A stretch of 64,000 nucleotides of DNA from Pontibacter beigongshangensis. GTDB taxonomy: Bacteria; Bacteroidota; Bacteroidia; Cytophagales; Hymenobacteraceae. The stretch lies in NCBI RefSeq assembly GCF_014332515.1, contig NZ_VFSD01000014.1, positions 99,548-163,547 of the forward strand. The letters are read 5' to 3'. The position numbers and the translations under genes are program-made. Numbering within the stretch: the stretch's first letter is position 1; every line of letters starts with the position of its first letter. Below the pieces are notes generated by a model. That model did no database searches and was not told the origin of the DNA. It saw only the letters and a list, made by a program, of their open reading frames with translations. Shown here piece after piece: positions 57,939 to 64,000 of the stretch.

Positions 57939-58820
57939 ATGAAAGAGCTGATACAAAAGCTGAGAAAATATGAAATCCGCATCCGCAAGGCGATCACCAC
58001 GCAGATGCAGGGCGATTTCCATTCTGTTTTCAAAGGCACCGGGCTGGAGTTCGACGACGTGCGGGCATACCAATACGGCGACGACGTGCGTTCCATCGAC
58101 TGGAATGTATCGGCAAAAGGCCACGGCACCTTTGTGAAGACGTACCGCGAGGAGAAGGAGCAGTCGGTGTTTCTGATGCTCGATGTGAGCGCTTCGCAGA
58201 CCATAGGCACCGGGGCGCAGCAGAAAATAGACGTGGGGAAAGAAATTTGTGGGGTGCTGGCCCTGTCGGCGGCAAGGCAGCAGAGCCAGATCGGGATTAT
58301 CTGCATCAGCGATAAAAAGGAGAGATACATAAAACCCGCCAAAGGCATTGAGCAGGCTTATACCATTGTTAAGGCGCTGCACGAGCTGCAGCCGGTGTCG
58401 AGCAGAACGAGCCTTTCGGCAGGCATAAAACTAACGCTCGACATTATAAAGCGGCGCAGCATTATCCTGCTCATTTCAGACTTTATAGATGTGGAGTACG
58501 AGAAGGAACTGGCCATGCTGGCCAGGCGGCACGACCTGATCGTGATTCAGCTGCTCGACGTGCGGGAGCAGAAGCTGCCGGGCCTGGGCATAGTGCCGGT
58601 GCTGGACAAGGAAACCGGCCACACGATCTGGCTCAACACCTCCGGCGATGAGTTTAAGCGCCGCTACTTTACCCAGTATGCCGAAAACCAGAAAAAGGTG
58701 GCCCGGATTTGCCAGAAGTACCAGGCCAACTACCTGGCCATCCAGACAAATGAAGACTACGTGCCGCAGCTGGTCAACTTGTTCCGGCTCCGCAATAAAT
58801 CATCTAAAAAGAGTGCGTAA
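57939..58820 (+). CDS. DUF58 domain protein (BatA-system component)
   Basis: 293 residues, soluble. DUF58 signature: FHSVFKGTGLEFDDVRAYQY followed by GDDVRSIDWNVSAKGHGTFV and KTYREEKEQSVFLMLDVSAS, where DVSAS is a MIDAS-like start of a von Willebrand A-type fold. C-terminal SIILLISDFIDVEYEKELAM completes the fold. In the Bat operons of Bacteroidota this protein stands between a MoxR ATPase and BatA and affects aerotolerance and envelope stress in Bacteroides. Here no MoxR gene precedes it. The stop codon overlaps the start of the next gene. Confidence 0.92.
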   Translation: MKELIQKLRKYEIRIRKAITTQMQGDFHSVFKGTGLEFDDVRAYQYGDDVRSIDWNVSAKGHGTFVKTYREEKEQSVFLMLDVSASQTIGTGAQQKIDVGKEICGVLALSAARQQSQIGIICISDKKERYIKPAKGIEQAYTIVKALHELQPVSSRTSLSAGIKLTLDIIKRRSIILLISDFIDVEYEKELAMLARRHDLIVIQLLDVREQKLPGLGIVPVLDKETGHTIWLNTSGDEFKRRYFTQYAENQKKVARICQKYQANYLAIQTNEDYVPQLVNLFRLRNKSSKKSA

Positions 58821-59727
58821 GTATATTCTTATCTTTCTGCTGTTACTGGTGCAGTTGCTTCCCGCTGTGGGGCAGCAGCTGGCAAACCCGGTGGGCAGGT
58901 TCAGCCGCACATCCGTTAAAATAGGGGAGCTGGTGCATTACACGCTGGTGCACCGCCACGATTCCACGCGCGAGGTCATTCTGCCCGACTCCAGCTACGA
59001 CTTCAGCCCTTTTGAGCTGGTGCGCAAAAGCTACTACCCCACCTACACCCGGGCCGGCATCAGCACCGACAGCGCCGTGTATACCCTCCGGACTTTCGAG
59101 ACAGACAGCCTGCAGCAGCTGGCACTGCCCGTATACGTGCTCGAAGGCGAAGACACCCTGCAGGTATTGGCAAAGCCGGTCTCGGTGAGGCTGCAGCAGC
59201 TGGTGCCACAGGTGCAGGAGCCGCTTGCCTTCCGCTCAGACACGGACCTGGTGTATGTGGAGGAGCGCTTTAACTGGCCAAACCTTTTGCTCTGGATCGT
59301 AAACGTGGCAGTATTCCTGACGCTTGTCTGGCTCATTTTCGGGCAAACCATAAAAACCAAATACAAGCTGTACCGCCTCCGCAAAGACCATGTGTATTTT
59401 GCCTCGCGCTATAACTCGCATGTAGACAGGTTTGTGAAGTCGGGTTACGGGCAGAGCATGGAAAAAGCTGTTTCGCTCTGGAAAAATTACCTCACCAAGC
59501 TGGAGCGCAGTGCCATCAACTCCTTCACTACCAAAGAGATCGTCATGTTTTACAACGATAACGAGGAAGTGAACACGGCCCTCCGCCTCTGCGACCGCGC
59601 CATTTACGGCAACATGGCCGACGCAGACCCCGAAACCGGCAAGGCCCTGCACATGCTGCGCCGCTTTGCCAAGAGCCGCTACAAATACCAACGCGAACTA
59701 ACCCGAAATGCTAAAACAAAGCGATAA
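58813..59727 (+). CDS. BatD/DUF4381-like membrane protein of the Bat operon
   Basis: 305 residues from a GTG at 58813 that overlaps the preceding stop by 8 bp. A signal peptide (YILIFLLLLVQLLPAVG) precedes a periplasmic beta-rich part (RFSRTSVKIGELVHYTLVHR, FELVRKSYYPTYTRAGISTD). A single membrane helix (LLLWIVNVAVFLTLVWLIFG) is at about residue 165. The cytoplasmic tail is helical (YRLRKDHVYFASRYNSHVDR, MEKAVSLWKNYLTKLERSAI). The order and topology fit the DUF4381/BatD-type partner of BatA. The 20-bp overlap with the next gene indicates translational coupling. The precise family name is less sure than its place in the complex. Confidence 0.8.
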   Translation: MRKYILIFLLLLVQLLPAVGQQLANPVGRFSRTSVKIGELVHYTLVHRHDSTREVILPDSSYDFSPFELVRKSYYPTYTRAGISTDSAVYTLRTFETDSLQQLALPVYVLEGEDTLQVLAKPVSVRLQQLVPQVQEPLAFRSDTDLVYVEERFNWPNLLLWIVNVAVFLTLVWLIFGQTIKTKYKLYRLRKDHVYFASRYNSHVDRFVKSGYGQSMEKAVSLWKNYLTKLERSAINSFTTKEIVMFYNDNEEVNTALRLCDRAIYGNMADADPETGKALHMLRRFAKSRYKYQRELTRNAKTKR

Positions 59728-60760
59728 CATCTGGGACTGGCTCAGCCCAGAGTGGTTTACCTACCAGACACTTTCGTCGTTCGATTGGGTGTACCCCGTG
59801 GTGCTGTATGCCCTGCCCGCTATATTGCTGCTCTTTCTGCTGAAAGGTTTGCTACGGGCCGGCTCACGCAATAAACTCGACATGGCTATGTTTGAGGGCG
59901 ATGTAAAATGGCACTGGACCAGCCTATTGCGCTTTCTGCCCAATACGGTTTTTATCCTCTTTATGGCGCTGGTGCTGGTAGCGCTGGCCAGGCCGCAGCA
60001 GGTAAACGAACAGATAGAGCAGACTGCCGAAGGCATAGACATTGTGCTGCTGCTCGATGTGTCGGGTTCGATGGAGCTCGAAGACATAGCTCCTAACCGG
60101 CTCGAAGCGGCCAAAGAAGTAGCCATCGACTTTATAAACGGGCGCGTGCAGGACCGGATCGGGCTGGTGGTGTTTGCCGGCGATGCCTACTCCCTGGCCC
60201 CCCTTACCACCGATTACCAGCTGCTGCGCGAAAACATAAAATCGATTGCGTTTAAGATGATCCCCAACGATGGCACCGCCATTGGCAGCGCCCTGGCCAT
60301 TGCCATTAACCGCATGCGTGAATCTGATGCTAAAAGCAAGGTGGCGATTTTGATCAGCGATGGCGAGAACACGGCCGGTAGCCTCGACCCGGTTATGGCC
60401 GCCCAACTGGCCTATGCGCACCATATAAAGCTCTACACCATCGGCATCGGCAAAGATGGCCAGGTGGCTTACAATGCAGGTGCAGACGGGCAAACGATTT
60501 ATGTTGAAACAAAGCTCGACGAAAGCAGCCTCCGCGAAATAGCCCGCATTGGCGAAGGCCGGTTTTTCAGGGCCGACACCAAAGATGCGCTCCAGACCAT
60601 TTTCGCGAACATAGACCGCTATGAGAAAACAGAGGTAACCGAAAAGCGCTTCCGCGACACCCGCGACTACTACCAGGTGTACCTGAAATGGGCTCTGGCC
60701 ATGCTCCTGCTCTGGATGATCCTGAAAAACACCTTTATCACAAACGTGCTGGAGGATTGA
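59708..60760 (+). CDS. batA: BatA: VWA-domain membrane protein
   Basis: 350 residues. Two N-terminal membrane helices (YALPAILLLFLLKGLL and TVFILFMALVLVALAR), then a von Willebrand A domain with MIDAS residues DIVLLLDVSGSMELEDI, GTAIGSALAIAINRM and ILISDGENTAGSLDP. A third helix (WALAMLLLWMILKNTF) is at the C-terminus. The Bat proteins form an inner-membrane complex connected with aerotolerance; the ligand is unknown. It starts 20 bp inside the previous gene. No batB, batC or batE follows, and a repeat copy lies just after the stop, so the operon is shorter than usual. Confidence 0.92.
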   Translation: MLKQSDNIWDWLSPEWFTYQTLSSFDWVYPVVLYALPAILLLFLLKGLLRAGSRNKLDMAMFEGDVKWHWTSLLRFLPNTVFILFMALVLVALARPQQVNEQIEQTAEGIDIVLLLDVSGSMELEDIAPNRLEAAKEVAIDFINGRVQDRIGLVVFAGDAYSLAPLTTDYQLLRENIKSIAFKMIPNDGTAIGSALAIAINRMRESDAKSKVAILISDGENTAGSLDPVMAAQLAYAHHIKLYTIGIGKDGQVAYNAGADGQTIYVETKLDESSLREIARIGEGRFFRADTKDALQTIFANIDRYEKTEVTEKRFRDTRDYYQVYLKWALAMLLLWMILKNTFITNVLED

Positions 60761-60777
60761 TTATTTGCGACCACAGG

Positions 60778-60824
60778 TGCAGCAGCAGCAAAGGCTCCGG
60801 AGGGCTGTTTTCATTAGAATAATT
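60778..60824 (-). repeat. Family-1 dispersed repeat, copy 23
   Basis: Reverse orientation: TGCAGCAGCAGCAAAGG, CTCCGGAGGG, CTGTTTTCATTAGAATAATT. Almost consensus, 17 bases after the batA stop. Confidence 0.92.
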
Positions 60825-60970
60825 GCTGATTGTATATTGTTGATTGTTGATTTGGAAATTTGAAGATGAAGAAATTTGAAAATGCATTACCAGAGGCTAA
60901 TCCTAAAGACAAGCAGCTCTTAACTGATTATGTCCTGTTTAAGAAAAAATCTAACATCTAGCTTCTCTAA

Positions 60971-61024
60971 AGAGCAGCAGAAGCAACAGAACCTCCGGAG
61001 GGGCATTTTCATTAGAAGAATTTA
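60971..61024 (-). repeat. Family-1 dispersed repeat, copy 24
   Basis: Reverse orientation: AGAGCAGCAGAAGCAACAGA, intact CCTCCGGAGG palindrome, GGCATTTTCATTAGAAGAATT. Confidence 0.9.
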
Positions 61025-61047
61025 ATTCAACAGTGGCGGCAGCAAAG

Positions 61048-61080
61048 ACCTCGCAGCGTGCGCAGCTCCTGCGAGTGTCT
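61048..61080 (+). repeat. Family-2 dispersed repeat, copy 3
   Basis: ACCTCGCAGCGTGCGCAGCT then CCTGCGAGTGTCT, 23 bp after a family-1 copy. Three mismatches from 15129-15161 over 33 bases. Confidence 0.85.
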
Positions 61081-61235
61081 GGGGAGATGCAACAGCAGCT
61101 GAAGATTACAAGGAATCAAAATCGTAACACGCTCCAGGCAAAACAACCCGCCAATGTAAAAAAGCGGCAGGTTCTATTGGCTAATTCTTAAAAAACACTT
61201 ATACTTATCCATATTATCAAACTTCGGACACCACC

Positions 61236-61922
61236 ATGCCAACAATAGCTGATAATATCCTTTATTTCGACGAGAAACTGAGGACCACGCCCTGCCGCCT
61301 GGTGGCAGTTTCTAAAACGCACCCTGTTGCGGCTATTCAGGAGGCATACAACGCGGGGCACCGTTTGTTCGGCGAAAACAAGGTACAGGAGCTGCTCGAG
61401 AAACACGAGCAACTTCCGCACGACATAGAATGGCACCTGATCGGCCATTTGCAGACCAACAAGGTAAAACAGATCGCCAGCTTTATCAACACCATTCAAT
61501 CGGTAGACAGTCTGAAGCTGCTGCTGGAGATAAACCGGCGCGCCGAGGCCTGGAACCGGACCACGCCCATCAACTGCCTGCTCCAGCTCTCCATTGCCGA
61601 CGAAACCACCAAGTTCGGCATGAGCTACGACGAGGCAGTGGCGCTCCTGCAGTCAGACGAGTACCGCGCCATGCAGTATATCCGCATTACCGGCGTAATG
61701 GGCATCGCCACCAACACCACTAACCACGACAAGCTGCGACAGGAGTTCCGCCACCTGCGCGAGTGCTTCAACAAACTCAAAGAAACCTTCTTTTTTGCTA
61801 ACCAGGACTTTACAGAAATATCGATGGGTATGACCTCCGACTGGGAGCTGGCGCTGGAAGAGGGCAGCACCATGATACGTGTTGGCAGTGGCATTTTTGG
61901 GGCCAGAGACTACAGCAAATAA
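61236..61922 (+). CDS. YggS/PLPBP-family pyridoxal phosphate homeostasis protein
   Basis: 228 residues, an alanine-racemase-like TIM barrel without a second domain. RLVAVSKTHPVAAIQEAYNA contains the PLP-binding Lys in SKTHP, followed by GHRLFGENKVQELLEKH, IEWHLIGHLQTNKVKQIA, QSVDSLKLLLEINRRA and the phosphate-binding end ISMGMTSDWELALEEGSTMI with RVGSGIFGAR. It binds PLP without catalysis and keeps B6 and amino-acid pools balanced. It is monocistronic and normal in length. Confidence 0.94.
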   Translation: MPTIADNILYFDEKLRTTPCRLVAVSKTHPVAAIQEAYNAGHRLFGENKVQELLEKHEQLPHDIEWHLIGHLQTNKVKQIASFINTIQSVDSLKLLLEINRRAEAWNRTTPINCLLQLSIADETTKFGMSYDEAVALLQSDEYRAMQYIRITGVMGIATNTTNHDKLRQEFRHLRECFNKLKETFFFANQDFTEISMGMTSDWELALEEGSTMIRVGSGIFGARDYSK

Positions 61923-61974
61923 GCCAGATCATCACAAACTATTTTTATACTTTAATACGAACAACATCAGCACT

Positions 61975-62427
61975 ATGACACAAGATGCAGCAAGCAATGA
62001 AACCAGGTACAACCAATTCATAGAAGAGGTTGTGGCCACTGGCACCGTATGGGGCTTATCTAAAGATGAAGCATGGGCTACCTCTTCCTCAGCTGATTAC
62101 GAAGATGAAGATGTGATCTTGTTCTGGTCTGACGAAGACAGCGCAAAGGCTTGTGCCGAAGACGATTGGGAAACCTACGAGGTCGAGTCTGTTACGCTAA
62201 TAGATTTCCTGGAGAACTGGTGCGTGGGCATGTACGGCGACGAACTGATACTGGGAACCAACTGGACCCCCGACCTGTCGGGCAAAGAAGTAGACCCGCT
62301 GATCGTAGCCCTCGACATCGTAAACCTGCTGAAAGAGAAAGGCGAAACCCTCGAATTCACGCAGTACGAAAACCAGGACGAGTTTGAAAAACAACTCATA
62401 GAGGCGCTGGAAGGCGAAGAAGATTAG
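61975..62427 (+). CDS. DUF2750 domain protein
   Basis: 150 residues from the ATG at 61975; an earlier in-frame GTG would overlap the YggS gene and is rejected. DUF2750 pattern: ETRYNQFIEEVVATGTVWGL, EAWATSSS, VILFWSDEDSAKACAEDDWE, TYEVESVTLIDFLENWCVGM, LILGTNWTPDLSGKEVDP. The protein is very acidic, especially the tail ending EGEED, and has no membrane segment. The family is widespread and of unknown function; some members resemble immunity-type proteins, but no toxin neighbour exists here. It sits 52 bp downstream of the YggS gene and may be cotranscribed. Confidence 0.85.
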   Translation: MTQDAASNETRYNQFIEEVVATGTVWGLSKDEAWATSSSADYEDEDVILFWSDEDSAKACAEDDWETYEVESVTLIDFLENWCVGMYGDELILGTNWTPDLSGKEVDPLIVALDIVNLLKEKGETLEFTQYENQDEFEKQLIEALEGEED

Positions 62428-62446
62428 TGCTTCGCCAAATAAAAAA

Positions 62447-62470
62447 TAGAAATTCAAAATTAGAAATTAT
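62447..62470 (+). repeat. Left arm of a 24-bp perfect inverted repeat
   Basis: AT-rich TAGAAATTCAAAATTAGAAA-type sequence, the exact reverse complement of 62687-62710. Arms are 216 bp apart. Confidence 0.85.
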
Positions 62471-62547
62471 TGGGGGACAGGGAAAGCTGTTTTCATCAAC
62501 CAATAATTCAGGTCATTTCTGATCTGATTTGAACAACAGCTTACAAT

Positions 62548-62584
62548 AAGGCCATTGCTACCAAAGTGCAGCAATGGCCTTTTT
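62548..62584 (+). terminator. Terminator after the DUF2750 gene
   Basis: AAGGCCATTGCT / AGCAATGGCCTT, perfect 12-bp stem followed by TTTTTAC. Confidence 0.85.
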
Positions 62585-62686
62585 ACGACAACAGGCGCCG
62601 TTCTAGAATTATTGCTCAACCAAATTAATTCTAACAAACAGATAAGGCCAAACAAGAAACGTAAAACCAACTCAGCCTCGCCCTTC

Positions 62687-62710
62687 ATAATTTCTAATTT
62701 TGAATTTCTA
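62687..62710 (-). repeat. Right arm of a 24-bp perfect inverted repeat
   Basis: Exact reverse complement of 62447-62470. Fragments of the same sequence (TTAGAAATTAT) occur at about 27162 and 18672. Confidence 0.85.
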
Positions 62711-62818
62711 ATTTAGCACAGCACAGCCCTGTGTTAACTTATCATGAACATTGAGCCGGGGCTTTTCTTTCGTGCCGGAACAACGCAACTTTGTAGTTAA
62801 CCATACCTGCTGTTCCGC

Positions 62819-63733
62819 ATGCACCGTTTTTGTATCTACCTGCTGTTCCCACTCCTGCTGCTACCAGGCTGTACCCACCACATGAGCCAGAATCCTGAAA
62901 CATCAACTTCTCCCCTCCCCGCCTTCGACAAAGAAGGCCACCGGGGTGCCCGTGGGCTGATGCCCGAAAACACCATTCCGGGCATGCTCAAAGCCCTGGA
63001 ACTGGGCGTGACCACGCTGGAGATGGATGTACACATCTCCAAAGACAAAAGAGTGGTGCTGTCGCACGACCCCTATATGAACCCCGATTTTGTGCTGTTG
63101 CCGACTGGTGCAGAAATACCGGCAGCAGAAGCCAGAAAGCATGTGCTCTACCAGCTCGACTACAGCCAGATACGGGAGTTTGATGCCGGCTCCAGACAAA
63201 ACCCGAAGTTCCCGGAGCAGCAGCCGCAAAAAGCCCATAAGCCCCTGCTGGCCGAGGTAATTGATGCCGTTCAGAAAGAGGAGCAACAGAAGCAGCTGCC
63301 GCAGCCATTCTACAACATCGAGACAAAATCGAAGCCTGGCACTGACGGCCAAAACCATCCGGAGCCGGCGGAGTTTGTGCAACTGCTGATGCAGGTGGTG
63401 GAAGAGAAAAATATAGTGCCCTGGGTCATTATTCAGTCGTTTGATGTGCGCACGCTGCAGGTGCTGCAGGCGCAGTACCCAGGGGTTAAAACATCGCTGC
63501 TGGTCGAGAACCTGCGATCGCTGGACTGGAACCTGGAGCAGCTCGGCTTTACCCCCACCATCTACAGCCCCTACTACAAGCTGGTTACGCCAAAACTTAT
63601 CCAGGCTTGCCACGCCAAAGGCATAAAAGTAATTCCCTGGACGGTAAACGAACTGCACGAGATGCAGCTGCTGCAGCAAATGGGTGCAGACGGAATCATC
63701 TCAGATTATCCGAACCTGTTTCAGGAATTGTAA
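62819..63733 (+). CDS. Glycerophosphodiester phosphodiesterase, lipoprotein
   Basis: 304 residues. Lipobox LLPGC after YLLFPLLLLP predicts a periplasmic lipid-anchored enzyme. GDPD TIM-barrel motifs: EGHRGARGLMPENTIPGMLK (catalytic His, Arg, Glu), LGVTTLEMDVHISKDKRVVL with metal ligand Glu/Asp, SHDPYMNPDF (second catalytic His), FYNIETKSKPGTDG (Glu, Lys) and the closing IKVIPWTVNELHEMQLLQQ with GADGIISDYPNLF. It hydrolyses glycerophosphodiesters from phospholipid turnover to glycerol-3-phosphate and an alcohol, using a divalent metal. Downstream are only repeats up to the window end. Confidence 0.94.
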   Translation: MHRFCIYLLFPLLLLPGCTHHMSQNPETSTSPLPAFDKEGHRGARGLMPENTIPGMLKALELGVTTLEMDVHISKDKRVVLSHDPYMNPDFVLLPTGAEIPAAEARKHVLYQLDYSQIREFDAGSRQNPKFPEQQPQKAHKPLLAEVIDAVQKEEQQKQLPQPFYNIETKSKPGTDGQNHPEPAEFVQLLMQVVEEKNIVPWVIIQSFDVRTLQVLQAQYPGVKTSLLVENLRSLDWNLEQLGFTPTIYSPYYKLVTPKLIQACHAKGIKVIPWTVNELHEMQLLQQMGADGIISDYPNLFQEL

Positions 63734-63772
63734 GAGCTAACGAACTTTTCAGGAACCGGCTTCGGCGCGGTG

Positions 63773-63808
63773 TATTATTCTAATGAAAAAGGCCCTCCGG
63801 CGGGTTTT
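63773..63808 (+). repeat. Family-1 dispersed repeat, copy 25
   Basis: ATTATTCTAATGAAAAAGG, CCCTCCGGCGGG, then TTTTAGACG. The CTG tail is absent. Confidence 0.85.
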
Positions 63809-63865
63809 AGACGATAGTTGACAGCTATTATCGACGTTGTTCCAGGGCCCCAGCCCACTTGTTTC

Positions 63866-63898
63866 AGACACTCGCAGGAGCTGCGCACGCTCCGCGGT
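63866..63898 (-). repeat. Family-2 dispersed repeat, copy 4
   Basis: AGACACTCGCAGGAGCTGCG then CACGCTCCGCGGT, reverse orientation, 57 bp after a family-1 copy. Confidence 0.82.
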
Positions 63899-64000
63899 AC
63901 TACCTGCCCATCCTGCTCATTTCTAAATCTCCAGATCTTCCAATAAATAAATCAGCACATCTACACCTTTGATCCTTCGCAGGATAAACCGAATTAAACT

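Larger units (their letters stand above)
60761..61235. other. Repeat-rich intergenic region, 475 bp
   Basis: Two family-1 copies in the same orientation (60778, 60971) and one family-2 copy (61048). The sequence between 60825 and 60960 is AT-rich with TTGATTG/GAAATTTGAA motifs. No ORF supported. Confidence 0.6.
62428..62818. other. Intergenic region, 391 bp
   Basis: Dominated by a 24-bp perfect inverted repeat (62447-62470 and 62687-62710) enclosing a terminator. CAACTTTG near 62785 is a plausible -7 box of the next gene. Confidence 0.6.

Noticed and set aside
57939..60760. DUF58/VWA operon as an anti-phage system with MoxR
   Set aside because: Order, overlaps and domains are those of the ordinary Bacteroidota Bat operon. 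No MoxR or effector gene is present.

Overview
The window looks like chromosomal DNA of a Bacteroidota bacterium, most likely a Pontibacter/Hymenobacteraceae-type Cytophagales. That placement is inference. It rests on TAnnTTTG-type -7 promoter boxes, the TamB/TamL pair, a CvpA-CAP fusion, DUF4296 and DUF4268 proteins, a YeeE/YedE pair split into two genes, and moderate GC. No rRNA, tRNA, CRISPR array, IS transposase or phage gene was found. Gene density is ordinary, but many intergenic gaps are 300-800 bp and are populated by short dispersed repeats.

Layout. 0-12 kb: the start of an ECF sigma factor (cut by the window edge), a secreted NTF2-like protein, a LacI regulator with a PfkB sugar kinase, DUF4268, CvpA-CAP, glycogen debranching enzyme GlgX, a lone receiver protein, a periplasmic trehalase and an MFS transporter. 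A TTAAACG-type palindrome lies upstream of both the LacI gene and the MFS gene, suggesting a small sugar regulon. 12-15 kb: an M28 peptidase and a ketopantoate reductase-like protein. 15.6-22.4 kb: a GbsR/MarR-type regulator and a TolC/adaptor/RND efflux operon with two matching operators, then an acyl-carrier-like protein lacking the phosphopantetheine serine. 22.4-28.5 kb: small secreted proteins, an HTH protein, a META-domain lipoprotein, a nearly lysine-free disordered protein, a catalase and an S1/P1 nuclease. 29-36.4 kb: TamB and TamL. 37-42.7 kb: a GreA/Rnk-like factor, an FAD/Rieske oxidoreductase, CsaA and cytochrome bd oxidase (cydAB). 42.9-46.8 kb (minus strand): a SoxB/5'-nucleotidase-like lipoprotein, a TlpA-type thioredoxin, a DoxX-DsrE fusion and a small Cys/His-rich protein. 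47.6-56.9 kb: a sulfane-sulfur locus with two MBL-rhodanese proteins, a Crp/Fnr regulator, a TauE/SafE exporter, a single rhodanese, a split YeeE/YedE transporter, a CoA-disulfide reductase-rhodanese fusion and DUF302. 57.4-64 kb: DUF4296, a DUF58/BatD-like/BatA operon, YggS, DUF2750 and a glycerophosphodiester phosphodiesterase.

The strongest candidate for something undescribed is the sulfur locus. Five of its transcription units carry a GTGA-N6-TCA(C/T) palindrome followed, at exactly the same distance, by a -7 box-like element (exact TAnnTTTG in three). The operator centre falls near -41.5, the class II activator position. The Crp/Fnr-family gene embedded in the locus has a recognition helix that fits GTGA and two cysteines in its sensory domain. 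I infer a dedicated persulfide/thiosulfate-responsive regulon, functionally parallel to the Firmicutes cst and yrk loci but under a Crp-type activator.

The second notable feature is a dispersed repeat of about 48 bp with 25 copies in this window: AATTATTCTAAT, then an A-run, then a CCTCCGGAGG palindrome, then a GCTGCTGCTG tail. One copy has become the start of the trehalase coding sequence and contributes its signal-peptide N-region. A second, 33-bp repeat family always lies next to copies of the first.
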